Positions 1 through 10,426 of a stretch of DNA of 64,000 nucleotides are shown in pieces; the stretch's first letter is position 1, and each line of letters starts with the position of its first letter. The DNA comes from Rhabdothermincola sediminis (lineage in GTDB: Bacteria; Actinomycetota; Acidimicrobiia; Acidimicrobiales; Acidimicrobilacustridaceae), in contig NZ_JACFSZ010000004.1 of the NCBI RefSeq assembly GCF_014805525.1, positions 169,966 through 233,965 of the forward strand, written 5' to 3'. The translations under genes were made by a program, and so were the position numbers. The notes beneath the pieces are model-generated. The model was not told where the DNA came from. It saw only the letters and a list, made by a program, of their open reading frames with translations, and ran no database searches.

Positions 1-608
1 CGGTCGTCGATGACGATGGCCATCTTCCCGGAGGGACAGATCGCCTGGCGCTCGATGCAGGCACCGACCGCGTCGAGCAGCGGGGTGAGGTCGACGCCGA
101 ACCGGGGGACCACCACCCACCCGCCGGCCTCGGCCGCCGCCGTCGCGCTCGCGATTCCGTTCTCGAGCACCGGGGGGCCGAGCACGAGCGGCGAACCGTC
201 GGGACCCACGGTGGTCATGCCCGTGATCGGGGTGGCACCACCTGCTGGGCCCTCGGCGAGCAAGGGCCGGAACGCCAGCGCGCCCACCGTGGTGACGGTG
301 TCGACCAGGCGCCGCGCGGTAGGGGTCGAGCCTTCCGGCAGCCGGATCACGAGTGTTGCGCCGTCCACGGATACGTCCGCGCCATTCATGCCCGACCGCC
401 GGAGGCGATCGGCGACCGTGGCCGCGATCGGCGCCAAGGGAGGCGCGCCCGCCTGATCCCCGTCGACCCGGAAACGGACCACCCGCTCTTCGGTGGTGAG
501 GGTGGTGACGGTGCCTTCCTCCTCACCGGCACGGCCGTTCGTGCTCCCGCAGGCTACGGCGCCCATCACGACGAGCACCACGAGAAGGGTTGATCGCACG
601 CGTCTCAC
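1..608 (-). CDS. Lipoprotein with SecD-like periplasmic (P1-type) domain, partial
   Basis: The gene runs off the left edge, so its C-terminus is missing. The GTG start at 608 gives a basic N-terminus, a hydrophobic stretch and a lipobox-like VMGAVAC, so a lipidated exported protein is likely. The mature part contains VDGATLVIRLPEG and VDTVTTVGALAFRPLL, which resemble the first periplasmic domain of the translocase subunit SecD. No SecD membrane segments are visible in the part present, so I read it as a stand-alone SecD-head lipoprotein. Its start overlaps the stop of the upstream gene (GTGA, 605-608), so the two are probably co-translated. The start and frame are clear. The function is unknown and the family call is moderate. 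Confidence 0.6.
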   Translation of the reverse strand, partial: MRRVRSTLLVVLVVMGAVACGSTNGRAGEEEGTVTTLTTEERVVRFRVDGDQAGAPPLAPIAATVADRLRRSGMNGADVSVDGATLVIRLPEGSTPTARRLVDTVTTVGALAFRPLLAEGPAGGATPITGMTTVGPDGSPLVLGPPVLENGIASATAAAEAGGWVVVPRFGVDLTPLLDAVGACIERQAICPSGKMAIVIDD

Positions 609-919
609 GATTCCTCCGCTGGCGGGGCGAGGTCGACGACCCGGGTCCACGTCGGGAAGCTGATGTGGGCGGCCCCGAGTCGCTCGACGATCCGGTTCCG
701 GGCCTGGAGCTCCTCGAGGCACGGTCGGGCTCGATCGACGCTGCCCACCATGGCGATGTAGTCGGCGACAGTCAGCAGCAGCGGTCCGGCGGTCGCATCC
801 GCGTCACCCTCACGCAGCACCGCATCGACCTCGAGCGTGGGCCGGCACGGGTTCGCCGGATCGATGCACCAGCAGTGGTACACCACACCCTCGAACACCG
901 AGCTCGCCCGGATGCGCAT
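605..919 (-). CDS. Conserved hypothetical protein (about 104 aa)
   Basis: This is a small cytosolic-looking protein with no signal peptide or membrane segment. It begins MRIRASSVFEG, contains a Cys-rich stretch HCWCIDPANPC and ends in an acidic PPAEES tail. The ATG at 919 was chosen because the upstream extension has low-complexity, shadow-like composition. The gene overlaps the SecD-like lipoprotein by four bases and is probably the first gene of that operon. I do not recognise the family. The three close cysteines could bind metal or form a disulfide, but that is inference. Confidence 0.55.
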   Translation of the reverse strand: MRIRASSVFEGVVYHCWCIDPANPCRPTLEVDAVLREGDADATAGPLLLTVADYIAMVGSVDRARPCLEELQARNRIVERLGAAHISFPTWTRVVDLAPPAEES

Positions 920-977
920 CGGGTCAGTCTGCCCCACTGGTGGTGCTGCCGGGGCAGGGCAGCGAGGATGGTCGGTG

Positions 978-1478
978 ATGGACACCGTCCCCGACGGCGA
1001 GGAGAGGTTGGGGCAGCTCGCCCGGGAGCTGGCGCACGGCATCGACCAGGCGATCGCCCCCTGGGTCGAGCGCAGCGTGCAGCGGGTGCTCGAGGCGTGG
1101 ACCACCCAGGCCGGCCGGGGCCAGGCCCCCGACCCGGTCGTGCTGGCGACCGCGGCCGAAGCCGGGCGGCGGGCGCGTCGCGAGATCGTCCCCCGGGTGC
1201 GAGACGTCCTGCTCACCGACGTCGACCGCCAACGGACGACTCCCCTGGCGATCCTACGCACCGCCGTGCGCTACCCGACGGAGGTGCTACGTGCCGCGGG
1301 CGTCCCCCCGGTCGCTCGTGACCCGGTGGCTCGCCGGCAGTTCCCCGACGACGACTACGACCTGGTTCCCGGTTCCTTCGGTGACCTCGATCCGGCGTTG
1401 CACGATCTCGGCATCGCCTGGGGCGCGGCCAAGGCCTTCGTGTTCATGCAGCGGCGCCGTCGCGGCGAGTCAACGTGA
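978..1478 (+). CDS. Conserved hypothetical protein (166 aa)
   Basis: The ATG at 978 gives MDTVPDGEERLGQ. It is followed by a long, mostly helical protein with IDQAIAPWVERSVQRVL and a C-terminal FGDLDPALHDLGIAWGAAKAFVFMQRR. There is no signal peptide and no clear membrane segment. The pattern fits a small helical soluble protein of unknown role, transcribed divergently from the hypothetical/SecD-like pair. Earlier in-frame starts overlap the divergent gene and give unlike sequence, so I rejected them. Confidence 0.6.
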   Translation: MDTVPDGEERLGQLARELAHGIDQAIAPWVERSVQRVLEAWTTQAGRGQAPDPVVLATAAEAGRRARREIVPRVRDVLLTDVDRQRTTPLAILRTAVRYPTEVLRAAGVPPVARDPVARRQFPDDDYDLVPGSFGDLDPALHDLGIAWGAAKAFVFMQRRRRGEST

Positions 1479-1520
1479 CCAGGGGTGCATAGCGTCGTCG
1501 GCGGACGTGACGCGGGGGTC

Positions 1521-1706
1521 TCAGTCGTCATCCGGCTCGGTGATCTGCCAGCCGGTGTCGCTCACGGCACGAGGCTCGAAGAACACGCAGTCCTGCGGGC
1601 AGGCGAACGGCATGTCTTCGTTGACCCCCAGGCGGCAGCGTTGGAAGACGTCGCCCGTCGGTGTGCTCCGGCTGGAGTAGTGGCGGCAGTCCTCACGCAC
1701 CCCCAT
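1521..1706 (-). CDS. Small four-cysteine protein (61 aa)
   Basis: Starting at ATG 1706 the peptide is MGVREDCRHY, continues through QRCRLGVNEDMPFACPQDC and ends ITEPDDD. Four cysteines, the last two as CPQDC, suggest a zinc or iron-sulfur knuckle or structural disulfides. A TTG start a few codons upstream (LTICKTALMGV) would add another cysteine. Its neighbours are a hypothetical gene and, divergently, the flavoprotein disulfide reductase. Composition and frame look real, but the family is not recognised. Confidence 0.5.
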   Translation of the reverse strand: MGVREDCRHYSSRSTPTGDVFQRCRLGVNEDMPFACPQDCVFFEPRAVSDTGWQITEPDDD

Positions 1707-1789
1707 GAGCGCAGTCTTGCAGATGGTCAACCTGGCGGCTTCGACCCCGCACGGCGCGAGCGATCGCCGATCCCTCCTACCCTCTCCCC

Positions 1790-3118
1790 ATGGCAGAGCG
1801 ACTGGTGGTGATCGGCGCCGATGCGGGGAGCATGACCGCCGCATCGCAGGCCAAGCGGATGCGACCCGATCTGGAGGTCGTGGCCCTGGAGCGAGGGACC
1901 CGCACCAGCTTCGCGGCGTGTGGCATCCCGTTCTTCATCGGAGGTGAGGTCACCTCGCTCGACGCGCTGGTGGCTCGGACCCCCGACGAGCACGTGGCCC
2001 GAGGCATCGACGTGCGCCTGCGGCACGAGGTCACCGAGATCGACCTGGGGGCCCGGTCGGTGCGTGCTCGACGACTCGATCAGGGCGACGAGGTGACCAT
2101 CGGCTTCGACCAACTCGTGATCGGCACGGGCGCCCGACCGCTCCGCCCGCCTATCCCCGGCCTGGATGATCGGTCGTTCGTGTTCGGTGTGCAGAACCTC
2201 GACGACGCCGAGGTGCTGATGCACCATGCCCGCAGCATCGATGCGCGGGACGTGGTGGTGGTCGGTGGGGGCTACGTCGGGTTGGAGATGGCCGAGGCGT
2301 TCTGCCATCGAGGAGCGTCGGTGACCGTGGTCGACATCGCACCGCAGGTCATGGGCACCCTCGACCCCGACATGGCCGACCTGATCGTCGCTGCGATGCA
2401 AGGTGACGGGATCGAGGTGCGGACCGGTACGCAGGTGGAAGCCGTGGAGCCTGGTCGGGTGCACACCTCCGACGGTGAGCTCCCCGCGGATCTCGTCGTG
2501 TTGGGCCTGGGGGTCACCCCGAACAGCGAGCTGGCAGGCGCAGCTGGCCTCGAGCTCGGGGTGCGCAACGCCATCCGGGTCGATCGCCAGCAGCGCACCA
2601 GCGCTGCGGGCGTGTGGGCTGCCGGGGACTGCTGCGAGTCGATGCACCGGGTCAGTGGGCGGCCGACGTTCGTCGCCCTGGGTACGGTCGCCAACCGACA
2701 GAGCCGGGTGGCGGGGATCAACATCGGCGGTGGCTACGCCACGTTCCCCGGTGTGCTGGGCAGCGCGGTGACCAAGATCTGCGAGACCGAGGTGGGCCGC
2801 ACCGGTCTCAACGAGCGGGAGGCGACGGAGGCCGGCTTCCGGTTCGACACGGCCCGCGTCCGGACCACGACCCGTTCCAGGTACTTCCCGGGCTCGACCC
2901 CGATCACGGTGAAGCTGCTCGCCGAGCGAGGTACGGGTCGGCTGCTGGGCGGTCAGATCGTCGGTGGTCCGGGATCGGCCAAACGGATCGACACGGTGGC
3001 CACCGCGCTGTGGAACGGGATGCACGCCGACGAGCTGATCAACCTCGACCTGTCCTACGCGCCCCCCTTCTCGCCGGTGTGGGACCCGGTCCAGGTAGCG
3101 GCCCGCCAGCTCGCCTGA
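1790..3118 (+). CDS. CoA-disulfide-reductase-like FAD/NAD(P)H oxidoreductase
   Basis: This 442-aa protein has the layout of the pyridine nucleotide-disulfide oxidoreductase family. An N-terminal FAD fold (VVIGADAGSMTAA) is followed by the single redox cysteine C44 in SFAACGIPFF, an NAD(P)H-binding VVVGGGYVGLEMAE near residue 160, the FAD-contact VWAAGDCCES near 280 and a C-terminal dimerisation domain. One active-site Cys instead of CxxxxC is the hallmark of CoA-disulfide reductases, NADH oxidases and persulfide reductases. Which substrate is used cannot be told from sequence. A TACCCT box six bases before the ATG and the lack of a Shine-Dalgarno sequence suggest a leaderless transcript. Confidence 0.85.
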   Translation: MAERLVVIGADAGSMTAASQAKRMRPDLEVVALERGTRTSFAACGIPFFIGGEVTSLDALVARTPDEHVARGIDVRLRHEVTEIDLGARSVRARRLDQGDEVTIGFDQLVIGTGARPLRPPIPGLDDRSFVFGVQNLDDAEVLMHHARSIDARDVVVVGGGYVGLEMAEAFCHRGASVTVVDIAPQVMGTLDPDMADLIVAAMQGDGIEVRTGTQVEAVEPGRVHTSDGELPADLVVLGLGVTPNSELAGAAGLELGVRNAIRVDRQQRTSAAGVWAAGDCCESMHRVSGRPTFVALGTVANRQSRVAGINIGGGYATFPGVLGSAVTKICETEVGRTGLNEREATEAGFRFDTARVRTTTRSRYFPGSTPITVKLLAERGTGRLLGGQIVGGPGSAKRIDTVATALWNGMHADELINLDLSYAPPFSPVWDPVQVAARQLA

Positions 3119-3157
3119 GCAGCCGCGGCTCACCGCCGGCCGGGCTGGCGGGCGCGG

Positions 3158-3195
3158 TTCACACGATGGAAACAATCAGGGAACCGTCGGGAAAC
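3158..3195 (+). promoter_or_regulatory. GlnR-type nitrogen operator with four half-sites
   Basis: Four pentamers, TTCAC, GAAAC, GGAAC and GAAAC, lie at 3158, 3169, 3180 and 3191. Each is separated by exactly six bases. This is the alternating a/b half-site pattern described for the actinobacterial nitrogen regulator GlnR. It sits about 80 bp upstream of amt, which is the expected target. The glnR gene itself is not in the window. The spacing is seen directly; control by GlnR is inferred. Confidence 0.8.
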
Positions 3196-3276
3196 AACAT
3201 GTCGCCATCCTTTCCGCTGTCTTGCTGACGGCTGAGCGGGCGTCTCCGCTCACGACAGGGAAGGGAGTCGTGCGGC

Positions 3277-4883
<1,607 letters not shown>

Positions 4884-4910
4884 TCCGGCGACCGGTTCGT
4901 AGGAAGGTCC

Positions 4911-7211
4911 GTGCCACCCACCCTGGAACGCCAGGCGCTGCTCGGCGACCCGCAGCTCGCGGGAGTCGAGCTGTGCCGCGCCTACAGCGATCTGGTCGAC
5001 CGGTGGTTGGCAGAGCTCTACGAGGTCGAGGTGGACAGGGTCGACGGGGTGGCCCTGGTGGCTGTCGGCGGGTACGGGCGTTCCGAGCTCTCCCCCGAGA
5101 GCGACATCGACCTGCTCCTCCTCCACGACGGGATCGGACCCATCGGCGAGATCGCGGAACGGATCTGGTACCCGATCTGGGACGCTGGCTTGAAGCTCGG
5201 TCATGCTGTGCGGACTCCGAAGGAGGCGCTGCGCCTCGCGGCCGACGACCTCGACACGGCCACCTCGATGCTGTCGCTGCGTCCCGTTGCCGGTGATCGT
5301 GCGTTGGCGGAGGACGTCGCGTCCAAGTCGAGGACGCTGTGGGCCAAGCGAGCGAAACGCTGGCTCGCCGAGCTGAGTCGCTCGGTGAAGCAACGGCATG
5401 CCGTCGCGGGCGAGGTCGCGTTCCTCCTCGAGCCGGACCTGAAGGACGGTCGGGGCGGGCTGCGCGACGTCCATGCCATCCGATGGGCGGAGGCGGCTCG
5501 CACGGTCATGCTCGAGGGAGACGACGCCGGGCTGGCGGAGGCCTACGACACGATCCTCTCGGCGCGGGTCGAGCTCCATCGGCGAACCGGACGCCGGGGT
5601 GATCGCTTGGTGCTCGAGGAGCAGGACGGTGTGGCCGACGCACTCGGCTACCCGAGCGCCGATGAGCTGATGCGGGCGGTGTCCTCCGCCGCCAGGCGCA
5701 TCGCCTGGACCAGCGACGAGGTGTGGGACCGGGTCGACTCGTCATTGGCCGGTCCCCTGCGCTCGCGCCTGGTGCGCGACCGGGAGGTGGCGCCGGGTGT
5801 GGTCCTGCGCGACGGCATCGTGGAGCTCCACCGCTTCGCCGACCCCGGGGCGGACCCGCTGCTGGGCTTGCGAGTGGCCGTCGCCGCGGCGACCCACGCC
5901 ACCCGGATCGAGCGCCGGACGCTCAACCGCCTGGCCGGTGAAGCCCCCGCGCTGGGGGACCCGTGGCCCGACGGGGCCCGATCGCTACTGGTGGAGCTGC
6001 TGCTCGCCGGTCAGCCCGCCATCGCGGTCATCGAGTCGCTCGACCAGCGGGGCATCTGGGTGCGGGTGCTGCCCGAGTGGGCCAGGGTGCGGTGCCGGTC
6101 GCAACGCAACGCCTACCACACCTTCACGGTCGACCGGCACCTCTGCCAAGCAGCGGTCAACGCGGCCGCCCTGGCGGAGCGGGTGGATCGCCCGGACCTG
6201 CTCGTGGTCGGCGCGCTCCTCCACGACATCGGCAAGGGTGAGCCCGGCGATCACACCGAAGCAGGTATCGAGCTCGTGGGGCGCATCGGCCCCCGGATGG
6301 GTTTCCCACCCGCTGACGTCACGGTGCTGCAGGAGCTGGTCCGCCATCATCTGCTGCTCGCTGATGTCGCGGTGCGGCGCGACCTCTCCGACCCCGGCAC
6401 GATCGAGCGCGTCGCCAGCCAGGTGCGTTCGCTGTCGACGCTGCGGCTGCTGGCAGCGCTGACCGAAGCCGACTCCCTCGCGACCGGCCCCGCCGCCTGG
6501 AACCGCTGGAAGGCCGAGCTGGTGGGCGAGCTGGTGGACCGGGTCGCGCACGTCCTCGGCGGCGGAGAGCCCTCGGAGGTCACGACGACCGATCGCTTCC
6601 CCTCCGAGGCGCAACGGGCCCGGATGGGGGAGGGGCGGCGCGTCATCGAAGCCTCCGGTGATGACCTCCTGGTGATCGCCGAGGATCGACCAGGCATGTT
6701 CAGCCGGGTTGCCGGCGCGCTGGCGCTGAACGGCCTCGACGTGCTCGAGGCCGCGGCCCACTCGGATGACGCCGGCATGGCGATCGAGACCTTCAGGGTG
6801 CAGAGCGCCTTCGGTTCGGTGATCCCCTGGGAACGGGTGGTCACGGACATCGAGAAAGCTCTCGAAGGGAAGTTGGCGCTGCACGCCCGGCTGGAGGAGC
6901 GGGCGAGGATCTACCGGCGGGATCGCATCCCGGCGCTGGCGCCCGATCCACCGTCGGTGCTCGTCGACAACGACATCTCGACGGTGGCGACGGTGATCGA
7001 GGTGAAGGCCCCGGATGCCGTCGGCGTCCTCTACAAGATCACCCGGGCCATCGCCGAGCTCGATCTCGACCTGCGCTCCGCCAAGGTCCAGACCCTCGGG
7101 GCGGAGGTGATCGACTCCTTCTACGTGTGCGACCGCTCGGGCGGCAAGGTGACCGATCCGAACCACCTCGTGGAGCTCGAGCGCGCCATCCTGCACGCGT
7201 TGGCGGGCTGA
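4911..7211 (+). CDS. glnD: PII nucleotidyltransferase / nucleotidyl-removing enzyme
   Basis: This 766-aa protein starts with GTG after AGGAAGG. Domains in order: a nucleotidyltransferase core with GGYGRSEL and D65/D67 (SDIDLLLL); a helical domain; an HD phosphohydrolase domain with LLHDIGKGEPGDH near residue 437; and two C-terminal ACT domains, near 586 (AEDRPGMFSRVAGAL) and 696 (VKAPDAVGVLYKITRAI). The transferase modifies GlnK and the HD domain removes the group; the ACT domains sense glutamine. The gene is third in the amt-glnK-glnD unit. The length is a little shorter than the roughly 890 aa of the enterobacterial enzyme, as is common in actinobacteria. Confidence 0.93.
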   Translation: MPPTLERQALLGDPQLAGVELCRAYSDLVDRWLAELYEVEVDRVDGVALVAVGGYGRSELSPESDIDLLLLHDGIGPIGEIAERIWYPIWDAGLKLGHAVRTPKEALRLAADDLDTATSMLSLRPVAGDRALAEDVASKSRTLWAKRAKRWLAELSRSVKQRHAVAGEVAFLLEPDLKDGRGGLRDVHAIRWAEAARTVMLEGDDAGLAEAYDTILSARVELHRRTGRRGDRLVLEEQDGVADALGYPSADELMRAVSSAARRIAWTSDEVWDRVDSSLAGPLRSRLVRDREVAPGVVLRDGIVELHRFADPGADPLLGLRVAVAAATHATRIERRTLNRLAGEAPALGDPWPDGARSLLVELLLAGQPAIAVIESLDQRGIWVRVLPEWARVRCRSQRNAYHTFTVDRHLCQAAVNAAALAERVDRPDLLVVGALLHDIGKGEPGDHTEAGIELVGRIGPRMGFPPADVTVLQELVRHHLLLADVAVRRDLSDPGTIERVASQVRSLSTLRLLAALTEADSLATGPAAWNRWKAELVGELVDRVAHVLGGGEPSEVTTTDRFPSEAQRARMGEGRRVIEASGDDLLVIAEDRPGMFSRVAGALALNGLDVLEAAAHSDDAGMAIETFRVQSAFGSVIPWERVVTDIEKALEGKLALHARLEERARIYRRDRIPALAPDPPSVLVDNDISTVATVIEVKAPDAVGVLYKITRAIAELDLDLRSAKVQTLGAEVIDSFYVCDRSGGKVTDPNHLVELERAILHALAG

Positions 7212-7274
7212 GCCGGTCCCCGTCGCCGTCGCTCGCGGGGCGGGTGGTGACAGGCTCGCATTAGCGTGCAGGCG

Positions 7275-7985
7275 ATGGATCGACGGGTGACGGCTCAGGA
7301 CCTCCTGCGTTGGAGCGAGGCGCTCGCCGGCATCGCCCGCACCGGTCTCGGCTTCACCGACAACCCCTACGAGCGTGAACGTTTCGAGGAGGTGCTCTCG
7401 GTCGCGGCCGACATCCGCCACGCGGCCCGATCCGACATCGACCACGACCAGGTGGTGTCTGAGTGGATGACGACGACTGGCACCGGCGTCGCCGGTTACC
7501 AGACCCCGAAGATCGCGGTGGGTGCCGTGGTGGGCAACGACCGCGGGGAGATCCTCCTGGTGAAGCGGGCCGACTCGGGGATCTGGCTCTACCCGACCGG
7601 TTGGGCCGACATCGGCTACTCCGCGTCGGAGGTGGCGGTGAAGGAGGTGAAGGAGGAGACGGGTATCGACTGCGAGGTCCGGCGGTTGATCGGTCTGTTC
7701 GACGGGTTGCGCCTCGGTTTCACCCAGATCCCCCTGTACTCGCTGGTCTTCCACTGCCACGCGGTCGGAGGAGAGCTGGAGCCACATCCCCTCGAGTGTG
7801 CGGACGTCGGTTGGTTCTCTGAGGGCGACCTGCCCCCGCACGTGGCCGGAGCCGACCACTGGGCGGATCACGCGTTCCGGGCGATCAGGGGAGAACCGCT
7901 CGACGTGCTCTACGACCAGCCGCGGATGCCTCCGTGGCGGGCCGACGACCCATCACCTGACGACTCACCATCTCGAACGACGTAG
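7275..7985 (+). CDS. NUDIX hydrolase with N-terminal NUDIX_N2-type domain
   Basis: About 236 aa. A helical N-terminal domain (LLRWSEALAGIARTGLGFTD) precedes a NUDIX fold, the layout of proteins annotated as ADP-ribose pyrophosphatase-like. The NUDIX box reads GWADIGYSASEVAVKEVKEETGI. The catalytic EExG part is intact, but the first box Glu is Tyr and the box Arg is Lys. The ATG at 7275 was preferred to the GTG at 7266 because a TAGCGT box lies seven bases upstream, as expected for a leaderless transcript. The substrate is unknown. Confidence 0.8.
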   Translation: MDRRVTAQDLLRWSEALAGIARTGLGFTDNPYERERFEEVLSVAADIRHAARSDIDHDQVVSEWMTTTGTGVAGYQTPKIAVGAVVGNDRGEILLVKRADSGIWLYPTGWADIGYSASEVAVKEVKEETGIDCEVRRLIGLFDGLRLGFTQIPLYSLVFHCHAVGGELEPHPLECADVGWFSEGDLPPHVAGADHWADHAFRAIRGEPLDVLYDQPRMPPWRADDPSPDDSPSRTT

Positions 7986-8027
7986 TCCAGGACGCGATCG
8001 ACACCGCGTCGGAGAACAGGGGGATCC

Positions 8028-9464
8028 ATGGCTGAGCTTCCATCTGCGAGTGAAGCGGCAGATGCCGTTCGCCGGGGGGAGATGAGCGCTCAAACCTTGC
8101 TCGAGGAGTGCCTGGCGGCCATCGATGAACGCAACGACGTGCTGAACGCGTTCGTGTACCTGGACGCCGAGGGGGCCCGGGCCCGGGCGGCGGAGATCGA
8201 CGATCAGGTCCGCCGGGGAGAGGACCCGGGGCCGTTCGCGGGTGTGCCGTTCGGCGTCAAGGACCTCGAGGACTGCGCGGGGATGCCGACCTCGCACGGG
8301 TCGCTGCTGTACAAGAACGCTCCGCCGGTCAGCGAGGACTCCATCCATGTAGCTCGTCTCCGGGCCGCGGGGGCGGTGTTCGTGGGCAAGACCGCCGCGC
8401 CCGAGTTCGGCACCATCCAGTTCACCCGCACCAAGGCCTGGGGAGTGACCCGCAACCCCTGGGACACCGAACGAACCCCGGGAGGATCGAGCGGCGGTTC
8501 GGCGGCCGCGGTCGCCGGTGGGCTGGTTCCCATCGCCACCGCCAGCGACGGCGGCGGCTCCACCCGGATCCCCGCAGCGTTCAGCGGGCTGGTCGGCATG
8601 AAGCCGAGCTACGGCCGCATCCCCCATCCCACCGCCGATCCGTCGCAGACAGCCGTGTACGGGGTGGAGGCGGTGTCGGTGGCTGACGCGGCCCGGCACC
8701 TCGACGTCACCGCGGGCCCACACGACGCTGATCGCGCATCCCTGCCGCCGGCGGGGCTCCGTTACCAGGACGCCATGGAGACCCTCGACGTCTCGGGACT
8801 GCGCGTCGGCTGGTCGGAGGATCTCGGCTTCGCGGTCGTCGATCCCGAGGTGCTCGAGCTCACCCGTGCCTCGGCGGAAGCGCTGGCTCAGGCCGCCGGG
8901 ACCGAGCTCGTCGAGTACCCGGTCCGCCTCACGGACCCGATCCGCACCTGGCTGCAGGCCGGGTCGGTCACCCTGTGGCTGGACATCGAGGAGAGCGAGC
9001 ACTACCCGGCTCGCCTGGACGACCTCACCCCGTTCGTGCGCTTCAGCCTGGAGACGAGCTACGAGCGTCCGGTTCGCACGCTGGTGCCGGGACTGCGTCG
9101 CCGGCTCCAGCTCGAGGCCGACGTGGCCCGGATCTTCCAGGACGTCGACGTGCTCCTGACCCCAACCACGGCCGTGCCGGCCTTCGACGCTGCGGGCCCA
9201 TCGCCGACCACGATCGCCGGCGAGGACCTGGTCGAGCGGTTCGGCCCCTTGGCGGCGGGGGCGATGAGCGTGCCGTTCACGATGCTGGCCAACCTCTGCT
9301 GGAACCCCGCCTGCTCGCTGCCTGCCGGGATCAGTTCCGACGGGCTGCCGGTGGGGTTGCAGATCATCGGGCGCCGCCACGCGGACGACGTGGTGCTGCG
9401 GCTCGCCAGGTTGCTGGAGCAGACCCGGCCCTGGCCCCGGCACGCGCCCATGGGGCGGGCTTAG
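8028..9464 (+). CDS. Amidase, amidase-signature family
   Basis: This 478-aa cytosolic enzyme has the amidase-signature Ser-cisSer-Lys machinery: Lys in PFGVKDLEDCAG near residue 80, the Gly/Ser loop TPGGSSGGSAAAVAGG near 155-165 and the nucleophile region ATASDGGGSTRIPA near 175-185. The length is normal for the family. It would hydrolyse an amide bond, but the substrate cannot be read from sequence. It resembles stand-alone amidases more than GatA, and no gatB or gatC is nearby. It converges on the PAC2 gene. Confidence 0.88.
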   Translation: MAELPSASEAADAVRRGEMSAQTLLEECLAAIDERNDVLNAFVYLDAEGARARAAEIDDQVRRGEDPGPFAGVPFGVKDLEDCAGMPTSHGSLLYKNAPPVSEDSIHVARLRAAGAVFVGKTAAPEFGTIQFTRTKAWGVTRNPWDTERTPGGSSGGSAAAVAGGLVPIATASDGGGSTRIPAAFSGLVGMKPSYGRIPHPTADPSQTAVYGVEAVSVADAARHLDVTAGPHDADRASLPPAGLRYQDAMETLDVSGLRVGWSEDLGFAVVDPEVLELTRASAEALAQAAGTELVEYPVRLTDPIRTWLQAGSVTLWLDIEESEHYPARLDDLTPFVRFSLETSYERPVRTLVPGLRRRLQLEADVARIFQDVDVLLTPTTAVPAFDAAGPSPTTIAGEDLVERFGPLAAGAMSVPFTMLANLCWNPACSLPAGISSDGLPVGLQIIGRRHADDVVLRLARLLEQTRPWPRHAPMGRA

Positions 9465-9487
9465 AACGAGACGCCCGAGGGCGCCGG

Positions 9488-10366
9488 TCAATCCTGGTCG
9501 CGCAGGAAGCGTTCGACCTCTTCGACCAGGGTCGAGCCGTCGTCGAGCAGTCTCGGCTCCTCCTCGTCGAAACGCTCTTCGAGCTGCCGCACGTAGTCGC
9601 GGGTCTCCTCGTCGTCGTCGACCAGCGAGCTGACTTCGTCTTCGTAGTCGCGAGCGGCTTGTTTCAGCTCGGTGAGATCGAGGGAGACCTGCAACAGGCG
9701 TGAGGCCCGATCGACGAGGGCCAGGGTGGCCTTGGGTGAGGGCGAAGCGGGGACGTAGGTGGGCACGGCGGCCCACAGCGACGACGACGGCAACCCCGCT
9801 TCCCGTGACAGCGCCTGGAGCACGCCGGTGATCCCGGTCGGGCCCTCGTAGCGTGACGGGAGCAGGCCGAGCTCGCGGGCGGTGTCGGCATCGTGGCCCA
9901 CGCCGAAGACCGAGACCGGCCGCGAGTGCGGGACTTCGGCGAGCAGCGCGCCGAAGGTGACGACGCGCCGGGTGTCGAAGGCGCGGGCCACGCCGATGAT
10001 CTGCTCGCAGAACGTGCGCCACCGCAGCTGTGGCTCGGGCGCCACCAGGAGGATCACGTCCAGGTCGGACCCGGGGACGGTCGTGGCGGAGAACTCGATC
10101 TCCGGCCAGAGGATCTCGCGCTCGCCGTGGGCGTCGAACCGGACGAGCGGCCGGGTGGAGGTGAAGTCGTAGAAGAGCTCCGGGTCGACGGCGGCGAAGG
10201 GCCGCGCCCGCCACTGCTCGGCCAGCAGGCTCACCGCGCTGCTGGCCGCGTCGCCGGCATCGCTCCAGCCGGAGAAGGCCACGAGCATCACCGGGGCGAT
10301 CAGCTGAGGCCGGCGGGACCAGTGCACATGCTGGAGACGCGGGCTGCGTCCTTGCGCATCGGCCAT
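9488..10366 (-). CDS. PAC2 family protein
   Basis: This 292-aa protein has the PAC2 fold of proteasome-assembly-chaperone-like proteins: LIAPVMLVAFSGWSDAGDAAS near residue 22, DFTSTRPLVRF, LVAPEPQLRWRTF and GVPTYVPASPSPKATLALV-like segments. The C-terminus is acidic and helical (DDDEETRDYVRQLEERFDEEEP). Actinobacteria with proteasomes commonly carry such genes; the molecular role is not established. Convergent with the amidase gene. Confidence 0.8.
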   Translation of the reverse strand: MADAQGRSPRLQHVHWSRRPQLIAPVMLVAFSGWSDAGDAASSAVSLLAEQWRARPFAAVDPELFYDFTSTRPLVRFDAHGEREILWPEIEFSATTVPGSDLDVILLVAPEPQLRWRTFCEQIIGVARAFDTRRVVTFGALLAEVPHSRPVSVFGVGHDADTARELGLLPSRYEGPTGITGVLQALSREAGLPSSSLWAAVPTYVPASPSPKATLALVDRASRLLQVSLDLTELKQAARDYEDEVSSLVDDDEETRDYVRQLEERFDEEEPRLLDDGSTLVEEVERFLRDQD

Positions 10367-10426
10367 GACCTCACCGTACCGGGCGATGGTGGCTCTGCGG
10401 GCGGCAGGCCGTTAGCGTGACCGCCG

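Noticed and set aside
10..456. Plus-strand open frame of 148 codons at the left edge
   Set aside because: It is the antisense shadow of the lipoprotein gene, with low-complexity Ser/Pro/Thr-rich sequence.
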